NCBI RefSeq assembly: GCF_041260155.1
Contig: NC_091931.1
Coordinates: 30,345,041 to 30,409,040, forward strand
Source: Ptychodera flava
Lineage: Eukaryota; Hemichordata; Enteropneusta; Ptychoderidae
Direction: 5' to 3'
Length of the DNA stretch: 64,000 nt
Within the stretch, counting starts at the first letter, position 1. Every line of letters begins with the position of its first letter. The notes beneath the pieces are model-generated. The model was given only the letters and a program-made list of their open reading frames with translations, was not told the DNA's origin and did no database searches. Positions 13,835 through 26,507 of this stretch are shown here, one piece after another. Both the position numbers and the translations under genes were made by a program.

Positions 13835-14907
13835 TATCTGTGGGTCCATAGCTGTGGTGTTTTCAGACGGGATTCATGCCTTTTACGGGCTGGTTTTGAC
13901 TTTTACGATTTTTACCGCGCCACCACATGGTTGTATCTGTGGGTCCATAGCTGTGGTGTTTTCAGACGGGATTCATGCTTTTTACGGGCTGGTTTTGACT
14001 TTTACGATGTTAACCCCGCCACCACAGCAGTGGGATATTGAAATTGAATAGACTAGCGTCCATGTTCCGCCGCAAGCACCCTTTGCGCAAGTTTGTTCGA
14101 CGATATTTCGAAAAATTTTCCATCCAAATTACAAATTGCCAACACTCATCGACAGCTTGGTTATTAGGGACCCACCAGACCAGAAATCCGCTCAAAATTC
14201 ACTGAAATATCGCCTAGGTTTGCCCGACATGACTACACGGAGACCGCCATTTTGCTAGAGTAAAACTGTTGGTCGAGGATCCCTACAGCACGTCACTACA
14301 GTGACGTAGACGGTGACCTCTCAACTTCTAAACACAAATTAAGAGATTCATCGTGTGATATCGATGACCATCGTTCGTCTTATGGACATTCCCAGTCTCA
14401 CAAAACTGAAAACAAACTTTTACTTCGGGGGAAAAAAGTTCAGTCCTAGGATCTGTGATTATTAGTGGCGCGCGGATGCTGGCCATAATCTAATCTCTCA
14501 GTTTGTGTTTAGAAGTTGAGAGGTCACCGCCTACGTCACTGTAGTGACGTGCTGTAGGGAGCCTCGACCAACAGTTTTACGCTAGCAAAATGGCGGTCTC
14601 CGTGTAGTCATGTCGGGCAAACCTAGAAAAAAGGCGACATTTCAGTGAATTTTGAGCGGATTTCTGGTCTGGTGAGTCCCTAATAACCAAGCTGTCGATG
14701 AGTGTTGGCAATTTGTTCTTTGGATGGAAAATTTTTCGAAATATCGTCGAACAAACTTGCGCAAAGGGTGCTTGCGGCGGAACATGGACGCTAGTCTATT
14801 CAATATCCCACAGCTGTGGTGGCGGGGTTAAAATCGTAAAATCAAAACCAGCCCGTAAAAGGCATGAATCCCGTCTGAAAACACCACAGCTATGGACCCA
14901 CAGCTAT
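13835..14907. mobile_element. Foldback (long inverted repeat) non-autonomous DNA element
   Basis: Arms at about 13835-14346 and 14490-14907 are inverted copies over roughly 415 bases, with a unique core near 14347-14489. The left arm carries an extra direct duplication: the block at 13838-13928 recurs at 13934-14020. The same 8 bases, GGTTGTAG, flank the element at 13827-13834 and 14908-14915, as expected for an 8-bp target duplication. No transposase is present. Superfamily unproven; 8 bp suits hAT-type mobilisation. Confidence 0.8.
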
Positions 14908-14915
14908 GGTTGTAG

Positions 14916-15578
14916 CTACTATCAGAACATTCAAAATGCTCTCAATAGGCAAACGAATGCACAAGGGATGCGTACAACAATTTTCGTTAGAATTTAATAG
15001 AAAATGAGGAAAAATACTGCCCATGACCCAATCCCAATCAGCGGGGTCAATTTGTGGATTGGAATTTAAGCTTATTACTGGAATGGATCGTCCAGATTTT
15101 AGCGAGATCTCTATTGCTCCACACATTTGGTTTCTCATTCCAGTGACCATCTATGAAATACCAAGTACTGGGACCGGGGTAGTCACTCTGAGTTGTACGT
15201 TACGACACACCGATCCTATGTCCTTTAGCTCGGGCTTTGACAATTCTTATCCCCAAAAGGAGAGCAATTTTCCAGCATCGAGGTTGAAAAATCTGTCATG
15301 AAACGACAAATAGGAAGTTTTGGTCGGTGACAGGAGAAGATTACGGCAATGATGTTTTAAAACTTTTTAAACGTCACATGAGCATAGAAATACTATATAC
15401 ATAACGATCAGGAACGGCACGTGAGAAGGGTTCATTGATAAGTATGAGAGGTGATTGTATTACGTAACGTGAACTCGAGATATATCTATATAAAAGTTTG
15501 CATAAAGCTTGGCAGCTTTCAGAAGTGACCTGACAACTGACCAGTTACATCGTGCTTAACCCGAACAAGAGGAGAACC
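14916..15578. other. COQ2 5' flank
   Basis: About 660 bases between the foldback element and the COQ2 start codon. A 92-codon frame at 15023-15301 has no recognisable domain. TATATAAAAG near 15485-15495 sits about 90 bases before the ATG and could be a TATA-type promoter element; this is inference from position only. Confidence 0.4.
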
Positions 15579-18500
15579 ATGACTGCCGTGACGGGCCGCA
15601 CTTTATCGTCCATACTGAACCGCCTACCGCCAACGACTTGCTACGTCGTGCAACTGCAATCCTACCACAACGGAAGAGGACGCAATGACAGGGTATCGGG
15701 ACCTGACACGATCGTGAGATCCACGAATCTGCCGCTGCTAGCCGACCGCGCTACGACTTCTCCACAGGCGACGAGGAATCCGTTGGTTTGCCAGCAACGT
15801 TCACTCATGAAGCATTCTCCCCAACGTAAGGACAGCGAGGTGCTGAAGGTTAGCTGGGAGTTCACGCAGTGGAAAAGGAAACTTACCGCCGCCGCTATGG
15901 TTAATTCAGCGCCGTCATTGACGCAGCCTTACTTAAAACTCATGCGAGTTGACAAACCGATCGGTAAGTAGGAATATCAGCGAAGATGAATCAGATAAAT
16001 TTGATTTGAATTGATTGATTTGTAAGAATTTACTGTATGGAAGGTGGACGAAAAAGCAGGTACAGATAAATATAGACTACAGGTAAAAATTGTCGTATGG
16101 TAAGAATATGGTAAGAATATGGTATAGTGTGTCTACCATGATGTTTCTTTACGCAATCCTGTGAATTCGGTGGACCAAGCAAATGAGTAACGGAAAGTCG
16201 CGGAAATTGGTCGTTTGTTTACTTTCTTGGAGACGTGAAGTTTTACTCCAAAACTTTGACGCTTTGGTCTGTTTTAATAACTAAATGTTGTTTCATTAAT
16301 GTGTCACACTGGTCCCGAGAATTCTGGTATCTGGCAGCGGTGAGGTCACGGCAAACGAGGATCACGTTATCAGCAGCATATCTACTCCAGTGTCGTAACC
16401 AGCAGTTTTGACAAACTAAATAGGAACCTGGTTCCCGATTGGCCATTGATAGCACTATCTTGTACTTTAAACTGGCTATGTAGTGATTTACAGTCAAATG
16501 AAACTACCATGGCTTAAATGACTGAACATTAAGGTTCATTGAAAAAAGCCTTTATTAATAGTCATCGAACTATGAAACCATAGCCGTCGACCAATAGGGA
16601 ATAACATTCTAAAATGTTTCCCTAGTTGTAACAATGCCATCTGAATTTATCAATTCAGGTTCCTGGCTCTATTATTGGCCATACGCATGGAGTCTGGGGA
16701 TGGCTGCAGCACCGGGGTCATTACCAGATCCGTACTTGCTTGGACTGTTCGGCGTCGCCGCTGTGGTTATCCGTGGTGCTGGCTGTTGCATAAACGACAT
16801 GATGGATCGAGATTTCGACAAGCATGTAAGTTTTGCTTTGCGTGGATACTGTAGCACATATTCAATAATTAACGGTTTAGTGAATACTTCGTATTCCAGG
16901 AAAGTGTAGATTGTTCCGGCCGTAAGGTTCTAAACAGCACTACATTTATGCAATAGCGCTTACTTTGCGCTTCTTTTGAGCGCTGTTCATCGCTTGTGTA
17001 TGTGAGAAATCTTCTTGATCGGAATTTGCAGGGAAATTGATCCAAAATGTGTGGACTTTTTTCGGACTTTCGGTCAGCATATCAATCAATTACATTGTAA
17101 AGAGACTTTGTTTGAAAGCATACGAATACCGTGTAATTATATTCCTGTATGTAAATCTATTATACAAAAAAATTGAAGATTTTTCAAAGAATATTAAACA
17201 AGTATTGTACTAGGAAGTGACATGTTTTGATTTTCAAGTCATTCGATATACGAAACCATCTTCTATCAGTAAGGTGTTGAATTTTTCGTAACGTTTCATA
17301 GAAATTTTTACATAAATGCGACACTCGTCAACCTAAAAATGTCATTTTGTTGTCCGAGCTTTAAAAAATACTGACATACGTGATGTTTTATTTATTTTTC
17401 AAATATTGTCTTTTAAACAGGTCGAACGTTGCCGTAATAGACCTCTAGCTTCTGGCCAGGTCACGATGGCGCAAGCTGGGGCCTTCCTCGGCCTGCAGAC
17501 GGCGACAGCACTCGCAATACTGGGCAGTTTAAACAATTACACGTATGTATTTGATTGCAAATTAAAACTAGCAAATATATCCAACACTGCATCATTTTCT
17601 TCATGGCAAGCACAATAATTATTTGCCAAAGAATATTAAAGATGGAAGAGTTGGAACTCAAGTTGTAATTGTATATAAAAATTACCTCGAATAAGGGAGG
17701 AAACATGAACAGATTGCTAACGCTAAGTGTCGTTATTACACACGTATGATCAAGACATATCGGTATATATACATAGGCTTTGCAGCAATCATGAAATCTT
17801 GCAATGATTATTTTTACTTTGAATTTACACATAAAATATGACTCGCTCCATCAGTAAATGTTTTACCCCATCAAAAGTGTCATCGCATCACGAAACTTAC
17901 ATCTCGACATGTTCATTGTACTTTTCGCTCACTACAGACTAGGATTGGGAGTCATCCATATGTTCTTCATCGCGACTTATCCACTGATGAAGAGAGTCAC
18001 ATACTGGCCACAGTTATATCTAGGTAAGAGCTGCATCGGTTTTGTGTCCGAGTATCCGATTGCGGGACCCCTTCCTTCTACTAAATAGCTTTGCCGCCGC
18101 CCTCCGTTAAATCGAACACTCACTTTCGCAATTATTTCAGACAATATGATCTCATAATCCAAGCTTTCATGGCAACCCTGGATTTCCGGTCTTGATAATG
18201 AAAGAGGTCAAAGTTCCCTTCAGCAAAGAATTGATAGTATTTAAGTTTTTGAGGTGTGTAGTGTCATAAATTTGGTCTTGCTATTTCAAGACAAAATGGC
18301 GACATAGAACGTTGATTAACGATTTGGATATCAATGATGTAAACTTACGCAATTTGTTCTTGATATTTATCAACTGATAGATAATTATAAAAGGTGGAAA
18401 ACGATTATTGTCACGTCCTTCACTCTTTTCGTAAAGTATTTATAATTTACGTATATTTTTCGTTTGACAGGCGTTGTTATGAACGCAGGAGTACTCCTCG

Positions 18501-19719
18501 GCTGGTCAGCTTTGCACGGCTCATGCGACTGGAGCGTAGTGCTTCCTCTTCTTGCATCAGGCACAGGCTGGACGTTGCTGTATGACACCATATACGCGCA
18601 TCAGGTAAGAACAAAAGACTTGAAGCTAAGTGCCGTAGAGGGCGCTAAATTCCACCTGTTGAGAATGTGACTTTCAATCGAAGTTTGAACATCTTTCAAA
18701 TTAATGGCGTTTGGGCGTGGCAAAAGCTCCTTTTTGCCACGTATTTTGATACAGCAGATCACGAAAGTCGAAACCTGTGACAAGATAACTGCATGTTGTG
18801 ATGTGACAATTGCGTATATACATTTGATGAATAATTGCAGCAGAATGAATCTCTGAAATACGCCAGTGCGTAGTTTTTTTCAAGGTTATTTTGCATTATG
18901 ATTTTCAGGACAAGAAAGACGACATAAAAATAGGAGTGAAGTCTTCTGCCTTGAAGCTCGCCGACAACACTAAGCTTGCTCTAAGTGGCTTTGCTGGAGT
19001 CATGGTGTCCGGAATGGCAGTGGCCGGAATCGCCAACGAACAGGCGTTGCCCTACTACATCGGCGTAGCTGCAACCGCAGCACACTTAGCAAGACAGGTG
19101 AGGCGGAGTGCTTTGTTGTGTGAGGGCTGGTTTTTAAAGTTTGTTAGTTACGTCATTGCATGCAGATGATGCAAGGACAGTTTAAAGCTTCGCAATAATT
19201 GTAAGGCGCCCAATTCGTGTAAGAGAAAACGACTATGGTATAAACGTTTTAATTGGAACCTTTCTATACATTGGAGAATTGCAATGGCCGGAGACTGACC
19301 ACTCCGTATCCACAGTCTTGTCGTAGTTGCTTGAAGTTTTGACGTAATCATTATCATAGAGACACAGATGGGACAAACTAGACTGCCTAAGACAGAAAGC
19401 AGGCAAAGAGGGGATTTGAAAGACAGAGATAGCGGGAAGGAGAGATAGAGACAGACAGCTATATATAAGAAAATAAAAATCAATCTAGCACAGCAATAAA
19501 GGGAGAGAGACCGCCACTGAGCCTGTCAAATATAAATGTAGCATTTTGTCTCCCTTCTTCCAGATATACACTGTTGATTTGGATAACCCTAAGGACTGTT
19601 GGAACAAGTTCGACTCGAACAAGTATCTGGGTATCATCATATTCCTTGCCATCATGGCCGGCACGTACTGCAAAAAGTTCAAGAAGGAAGAAGTGACTGG
19701 AGAAAACGTCTACTATTGA
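15579..19719 (+). CDS. COQ2: 4-hydroxybenzoate polyprenyltransferase, mitochondrial (complete, 7 exons)
   Basis: Joins a polyprenyl chain to 4-hydroxybenzoate in ubiquinone synthesis, in the inner mitochondrial membrane (UbiA family). Exons are 15579-15963, 16659-16825, 17421-17542, 17938-18023, 18471-18604, 18909-19097 and 19564-19719; they sum to 1239 nt, i.e. 412 residues plus TGA, typical of animal COQ2. The start is the first ATG (GAACCATGA) in the frame. Residues 1-110 are rich in Arg/Ser and poor in acid, as in a transit peptide. Motifs: DKPIGSWL at 125-132; first prenyl-diphosphate/Mg site NDMMDRDFD at 174-182; NRPLASG at 190-196; TYPLMKR and YWPQL at 238-251; second site [13 protein letters not shown] at 291-303, split by intron 5; then IYT.D and DCWNKF near the end. 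No disruption is seen. Its last exon is duplicated at 31970. Confidence 0.96.
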
Positions 19720-20267
19720 GTTGCCTGTGCACAACGTTTGTAAATTCTTCATCGGTGGTAGAGGGCGTTATATCCTCGACGATGCTCGGAAGTATCTTCG
19801 AGTCTTACCTGTTTGGAGCGCTCACACGACATGTACAGATATTGAAAATTCTCAATGACAATGTTAAATAACAAGAATATGGCCCTGCCAAATTCAACTG
19901 AACTAAACGAATTGTATTTCACGTCCCTTCTGCATAGCGGTAGTGAAAATTTTTTATCCTTTTTCTCCACTTGCAAGTCATTCTAGTGAAAGTGCATATT
20001 TTAATCATTTATTTTGTCGGAAAGCTTACTTCGAAAAAACAGTTGATGAAAAGTCAAGCATATTCAAAATGATTATCGATCTCTTGAGCAAATATTTTGC
20101 CACTGCCATTTAGACGAATTGAGAAATCGATGCTTAATATGCAAATTAATGTTACAGTAAATTTTTTTACATTGTCTACTGTTTTGTTACGTAGATAACG
20201 TCTTCAGTTCTTGGAATATACGCCAACGTACAGGACTTCCACCACAAATTGTATATATGTATATATT

Positions 20268-20273
20268 AATAAA
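20268..20273 (+). promoter_or_regulatory. Candidate COQ2 poly(A) signal
   Basis: AATAAA lies 549 bases past the COQ2 stop, just before GAGCAACACATG. The duplicated copy near 32703 reads ATTAAA at the same place. Both sit inside the segmental duplication. Confidence 0.45.
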
Positions 20274-20389
20274 GAGCAACACATGTATGCAATCATTCGA
20301 GTCACGTGTTTTCAAGTTCTTCTCACTTCTTTCGTTTCTGTTTACTATTTCCACGATATTACATAACGTAGTTTGTGAAGATTCTTTAA

Positions 20390-20573
20390 AGGTATACTGT
20401 CACCTGTTCCAATTCTGGCACAGTTACCATAGAAAGAGAAAATCTAACCAATCACAGATTTTAAGCGGGTGGTCGCTTTTTAAAACAGCGCCCTCACATG
20501 GGCATTTTGAATACGAAGGAACGCCCCCTTGACCATATATGGGCATATTTAGATTACAGGTGACCGTATACCT
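20390..20573. mobile_element. 184-bp MITE with imperfect terminal inverted repeats
   Basis: Ends AGGTATACTGTCACCTGT and ACAGGTGACCGTATACCT are inverted with one mismatch. The matching place in unit 2 (about 32810-32835) lacks it, so it probably inserted after the duplication or was lost there. A truncated relative is at 2174-2237. No coding content. Confidence 0.75.
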
Positions 20574-21122
20574 GTTAATTAATTGTGATCTCATCTTGGA
20601 ATCTGTCCAATACGTCTGTGTGATGTGATGAATGCGTTTTCGATGGACAAATTTTAAGTCCCACTAGTCTCCAATATTTGCTGCCATGTCCCCTAGTTGG
20701 TTTCAAAGCGTCTCTCAAAAAGTTGATCGTGGTTCTCGTCTGACCAACAGGATCACGTAAACACGGACGCCTAGCTCTACCCAGTCACCGTGACGAAGAA
20801 ACGACTTTCTTGTGACTGTAAGCTCACTGTCTCTGTTTCAAATGTTGCAGATATTGTTTTTGCCGGACTCTATTGTTGCAGTATTTTTTGAAGTCGTTTG
20901 TTTGTTTGTTAGCCTCATACAAAAACAGGAGTCTCGTTCCTTAATTTTATGAACTTATATTGATATAAAAGCTACCAGACTTTTTTACTCTTTTGGCCAC
21001 CTCTTTACGGATAAAATTACACATGAAAATTCAGGAATATGAATAGACCAGCGTTCTCGTTTGTTCTTGTACGCAATTCATTTCCAAATTAGTGCGGTTT
21101 TTTTTCATGACAATGTGCGTGT

Positions 21123-21441
21123 GGTACGCTCTCCGAAATTGAAAGAAAAACTTTAGCTCAACCTATCGGTCAGAAAACTTCAAATCATTTTCAATAAAAA
21201 TCAGGGCATTATCGTGCGGAGACACAAATGCCCCAATATTCACCGGCACTGAATATTCACATGACCACAAAGCCTGTGTTAACTTTACGGGTTAAAAATT
21301 AAAGTGTAGACTTTCGCAAAACTATTTTGGTGAAATCTTTATTCCCTCCATTAGCTTCACACTAATCCACCGCAATTGGTAGACCAATAAACGTATTTTG
21401 AAAAACTGGAGAGCCTGAATATGTGTCCCCGAGGCACATTC
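21123..21441. mobile_element. Old MITE, family of 54529-54879
   Basis: Begins GGTACGCTCTCCGAAATTGA and ends CCCCGAGGCACATTC, matching the termini and several internal blocks (AAAATTAAAG, CGCAA.TGGTA) of the cleaner copy at 54529. It is carried in both duplication units (other copy 33319-33645), so it predates the duplication. Confidence 0.55.
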
Positions 21442-22768
21442 GCAATCTGGAAAGTGTGGTGCTTTAATACCTCAGTATAGTTAGCCTCATTCACTTCATC
21501 GGTTTCGTTGGTAGTAATACAAACTGGTTAATTTTAAAACCTTGACACTGATACTGTAGAGAAGTACGACTTTTTGATTTCAAGGAATATATTTTAACGC
21601 GGTACTCAAAGGGTCAGGTGGTCGATTCATAGGTGCCTCGCAAGAAAACAGGCAAGTATAAGAGGCATGCGACGCCGGGCCGTAACATATGGTAGCGGCC
21701 ATTTTGAATAGGGGGTGCTTCACCTGTGTGAGTTCTGGCATTTTTTTTTCACTTCCCCTCTCAGAAGAATCTTTTTATTTTCGCGTGCACACGCGCGCTG
21801 AAATGCCAATATTTGCTATTCTTTTTGTTCAGATGCTTTTCTTCACATGACATGACAAAGCTTCATGAGGAAAGAAATACAAAGCAGCATAAATATTACA
21901 TGGAACTATAGGCAAACAGCATCTTCTTCAGTATGCTGGAAAGTTGGAAAGAAAATAGAAGCATTCCTGCAGCAATATCACTGATGGAGATAAATAAGAA
22001 GTCATCGAGGTCTAAATCAGTAAGAAAACCACTACCGCTTTTAAAGCTTTTTTTGGCATAAAGTATGATGCTCTTCCTTTTTTAAATTGCCCTGTATTTT
22101 TCTCTGTGTACTGTTACGAACATAAGGCGTCCGAATGGCGCACCGACATTGAATTATATTATACAAATGGTGTGTCCGAAGGACACACTGAAAATTAAAG
22201 ATGTTATAAAATGGGGTGCCCAGAGGGCGAGCCGAAAATTTCAAGCAAAGACTTAATGTAACTCAGTGTCCGTGCCTTATTTTTTACTTCAAATCTGCCG
22301 GCAATCTTTTTATTTTTTCTGCCATCCTTTGCTGCATTTTTTCAAAGGCAACCTCTCGGAATCCCCCCTCCCCCTGAAATCTTCCAAGTTCCCCCGGATA
22401 CCAAATGCGTCCGCCCGTATCAAGTGTCAGGAAGATCAGGGCTCCGGCGTCACATACCCGACGTGACATTGCTTCCTTGCAGATTAAATATGACACATTT
22501 TGTAATGTTGTAAATTTCTTATTTTTATCATTAGGTTATGATATGTATAAATTTTGATATTGCCCGTGGACGTTAGGTTATCGTCCAGCGAGCACGCTAA
22601 TTTTTTTACGGGGCTGGGGTGTAGGGTTTGTTTTACTGTCTGGTACTTTACGATTGTTTCTCCATTGATAGCGCGTGATTCTTCGCAGCATCCCCAGCTC
22701 GAAAGGTAATAAATAAGCACATATATCAGTATATGTTTGCAGAGTCAACAAATTACTCACAGCCATTA

Positions 22769-22919
22769 GGGACTGGTCAGTTTCTTCGGCCTGGGGGGGG
22801 GGGGGCGGTGGATGATTTTTTGCCGACGTCAAAAAGTGGCTGACCCCCCTATTCCAAATTTCGAAAACAGGGTGACCCCCCCCCACACGCGACAACTGTA
22901 AAACAAAGGGTGGACGTAA

Positions 22920-22997
<78 letters not shown>

Positions 22998-24069
22998 TAT
23001 ATTTTACATACATTTATATTTTAACAGTCATTCTGTGTTTTAATGAAATTGTTGACATGTCAGTTGTAAGATAGGAATTTCAAAGTGTCAATCTTAAAGT
23101 TTGAATACAGTACATTTTGAATGAGCTGTGAATGTATTTCACACTTTCTATGCTTAACCAGATGTCCTGAACTGTTGTACAGAAATGGATGTCAATCATT
23201 AATATCAAAGAGGAAAAGGCAGTAAATCAAAATTTTTGATGGGTGTTAAGATTTGCCAGCCATCCAATTAAATCTCCTGAGGAACCATAGAGAAGCACAC
23301 TTAGCCAAATCTGATGTGTGCAGTGTCTGAGATGACCTTTTCTTGTAACATTGAAACCATAAAAGCACAGCTAATAATGATAAAAACTGCCTTTTTTAAC
23401 TGTTATTTTGGTCATAAAAAGCATCATTCTCCAGAAAGCCTGAGACACAAAGGAAAACAGTTGCATCAATGAACGAAAGATATCTTGTCATTTTTCTATC
23501 TCTAAAATAAGTCACTGTACCAAATACATATTGTGAAATATTTGTGCATGTTGCTTTCTCATACTGAATTCTCATAGAGAGAACAGAAAAGTATCAGGAA
23601 TTTGTCATGCTTTTCATATGAAATGCAGATTTCATAACAGTACACTTTCACTTAGCAAACATCAAGATATCTCTGGCATATTAAAAACATGCTCAGGAAG
23701 GGCGTGCTAAAAAATGTCAGATATATTAAAGTAATGCGCTCGAAGAGCATGCTGAATAATATTGAACATACAGATATCTCTGATATATGTATGCCTGATA
23801 TGTTAAAGTTGGACGGGCTGAAAAATATGTCTGATTATTAAAGTTACGCGCCCGAAGGGCGCGCCGAAAAATACAAGTGAATGATGAAATTTGTGGCTGA
23901 CACGATGCATTTTAGGCAATGATGAGCCTGAGTCGAAATTCAAAAACACTCCGACCCCCCTATTGGGCATTTCAAAAACATGGTGAACCCCCCCCCATCA
24001 CCAAAGTAAAAAACAGGGTGACCCCCCATGAATCCACCGCCCCCCAGGCCGAAGAAACTGGCCAGTCCC
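22769..24069. mobile_element. 1.3-kb DNA transposon-like element with TTA target duplication (PIF/Harbinger-like)
   Basis: Starts GGGACTGGTCAGTTTCTTCG and ends with the inverted counterpart (CGAAGAAACTGGCCAGTCCC). TTA flanks both sides (22766-22768, 24070-24072). The inverted ends extend through G-runs to about 130 bases. Unit 2 shows the uninterrupted target near 36200 (ACTCAGAGTCAGTAAATCTC), so this is a filled site opposite an empty one. The 3-bp TTA duplication suits PIF/Harbinger, but no transposase frame is present. Inside are a (TA)n tract (22922-22995) and about 42-bp degenerate tandem repeats at 23697-23870. Confidence 0.75.
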
Positions 24070-25207
24070 TTAAATCTCGACAATATCACGTGGTGGTGTG
24101 TCAGGCGGCAATAAACGCAACATCCTCAGCTCGGGGTGTAATAAACGCACGGTATGTGCTTGTAGAGCAAACAAATTTCTCAGAGTCAGTAAATCTCTAC
24201 AGTAACACGTGATGGCGTGTCAGGTAGCAATAAAAGCACTGTAAGTAAATATATGCAAATTGCTCAGCGTCAGCAATTCTCTGTGTCACGTGATGATGCG
24301 TCACTACAATACAGTAACTATTATCAAAGGGTACTGCTGGCATTATTCGTCTAGAAGTTATGAATAAGATCAACAAATATCATGTATTAATTTTTTTCAT
24401 TATACAAGCATTATCTGAGTCGAGTGTGTGCCTGTTATTTTACCCTCGTTATCCCTGTGTAGTATTTCAAAGTAAACAGTCTATATATCTTAATTACCCT
24501 CCCAAATCCCCTTCATTAATTTGTTCTACCGATCAACAACACGCAGGGGCTTATCGCCCAGACCAAATAACTCGTTAGCGGCTCATAAGGCCTTCTATAG
24601 AGCGCTTTTCCTTGGACATAAAAGTCACTGTCAATAAATTAGTGTGTTTGACAACGTCTATCTTGGCATAACCATTAAAGTGGCTTGAACAATTTCGTGT
24701 TATTTGTGCTAACTTTTATTGGAGTTAAAAGTACCTGTTTTTCTGCAAATTCACAAATGTGCCAGACTTTTGTTAAAGGTTTTTGTAGTGTAACAATTTA
24801 ATTTTTCCCCCAAATTTGTCCATTGCGGTATTTCCAACCAGCGGCATTTCTTCAAGTATACCCCTCTTTCAGTCCCACAGTATTTAGATGTCTCCAAAAC
24901 GTACCCTCATTATTTTAAGCCCCTCTCACCCGCCACCCCTATATGTTTGTTAACGCAGCCTTTGAAAATTGTTTTACTTTATGATATTCTACTAGCACAG
25001 GCTAGTAGAATGGCAAATCTTCTATCCAAAGCTGGACACAGATGTCAGACATAGAAGGCAAAGGTTATTCCCTCTTTGCTGCTGGGGGCGCACTTCAAGG
25101 TAAAAATGCTGCGTCATCGACACGAGTCTTCACAAAAAGCAAATATATCATCCATTTGCAAAGAAATGTCATGTCAGTAGCATTTACAGGATACTTTCCC
25201 TTGTTAA

Positions 25208-25540
25208 AGTAGTGAGCGCGCGCGCCTTGAAAGTAAATATTTTAACATTTCTACTTAGAACTTTTCTAATGAAAACTTTAAACCGTAACCTTTTCAAAGT
25301 AAAAATTAAAAATATTGGTTCACCGTGCAAAACTTGGCATTACAGAAACATATTACCAAAACTTACCGATGTTTGAAATGCAAAATGGCTTCTATCTCTA
25401 TGTTTTTATTTTGACAAAAGCAGAAACAGTGAAGAGTTAATTCATTCTGCAAACTTCAAAATGAGTTACACAAGTTGTACACCGGTTAAGTATTGAAGAA
25501 ATTTTAGTGTTCGAATATCTGTTCCCGAGGTGCATTCCAT
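25208..25540. mobile_element. Old MITE, family of 54529-54879
   Basis: TTAA precedes AGTAGTGAGCGCGCGCGCC at the left, and TTCCCGAGGTGCATTCC closes the right. Internal order and length match the copy at 54529. The right terminus is degraded. Confidence 0.5.
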
Positions 25541-25836
25541 CCCAAAAAACAAAAACTAAACAATTTTGAGCAGAAATTTCCAGTAAAACTCAGTAGTATT
25601 TGCAGGTATATGCCACCATTCCACAATTGCAACTCAAAAAGACTAATCAAAAAGTCTTCTCGATACCTGTTTATTGATACGAGGACAAACCAATAAGGGA
25701 GTATGTGGTCTATTTTTTATGAAATCCATCGTTGTCAGGTGAGAGTAACCGTTTATGGCACGATCTTTATCATAGTCAAAATCGTGTTCATCAAACAAAG
25801 CTAGAGGTTGACGTGACATATATGGTATGGTATGCG

Positions 25837-26065
25837 CACGTGATTGACTTTGGGCAAACAGCTTCCCCGCCTGCGCAAGCCTGTTATGTAAGTGCTGCGT
25901 ATATCAGCCCCGTACAGGCAGAGTATCTATAGGGTGATTGGTAATTCCTGCTGTCACCTCTCTGTTGTTCTACTGTCAGACTAGCGAGCTTGAGCTAGGC
26001 AGGGACCAACCAGGCAAGGGTCGTCCCACGGTTCATTCACACCTTCTCCAGGAACAACCGGAACG
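25837..26065 (+). promoter_or_regulatory. Putative promoter and 5' non-coding exon of acyltransferase copy 1
   Basis: A block conserved with 41762-41998 in unit 2. It contains CACGTG (25837-25842), then GGGCAAACAGCTTCCCCGCC, then a weak TATA-like TTATGTAAG (25884-25892), and ends in the donor-like GAACG/GTAGGT at 26065/26066 kept in both copies. A polypyrimidine 3' splice site ends at 28157, 113 bases before the ATG. I infer a 5' UTR exon joined across a 2.1-kb intron; transcripts would decide. Confidence 0.4.
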
Positions 26066-26381
26066 GTAGGTACTTCGCTAGCTGGCACTTAATCATTACA
26101 ATCCGTTCAAAACCAAATGTCGTTGACAACAAAAAGCGCTTTGTTGTTCGCAATGAAAATGTCATGAACACAATGCGAGAGGTATACTATCGTTGAATCA
26201 GTAAGCTTGGCAGCCTGGGCAGCAAAGGTTTGGTATTAAAGTGCGATGATTTGTAATAATTTGTAATGACTAGACACCGGACGTATACTATGATCGACCT
26301 AATCATACAATTCGCCGTTGGCCGTAGAGAGCGAGTCCTGGGCCCAAGGTGTGCTTCTCGACGTAATGTCTTGGCTACGTG

Positions 26382-26507
26382 CACAGGCGTGCTGTTTTCT
26401 GGGTAGTTTCTATAAGTGTAGTTTATTCTACGTTTCGACGTTCTCTTCCGTAGCAACGTAGAATAAACTACACTTATAGAAACTACCCAGAAAACAGCAC
26501 GCCTGTG
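26382..26507. repeat. 126-bp near-perfect palindrome
   Basis: Arms of 53 identical bases start CACAGGCGTGCTG and end CAGCACGCCTGTG, around a spacer of about 20 bases. Unit 2 lacks it: at 42310-42340 GGCTACGTG continues through ATTATTCTAT to GTCACAGCC. No clear target duplication is seen. Confidence 0.8.

Noticed and set aside
13797-14051. 84-codon frame with a repeated CGSIAVVFSDGIHAFYG segment
   Set aside because: It is the translated direct duplication inside the foldback arm, not a protein repeat.
15023-15301. 92-codon frame upstream of COQ2
   Set aside because: No domain, no splice partner; probably 5' flank.
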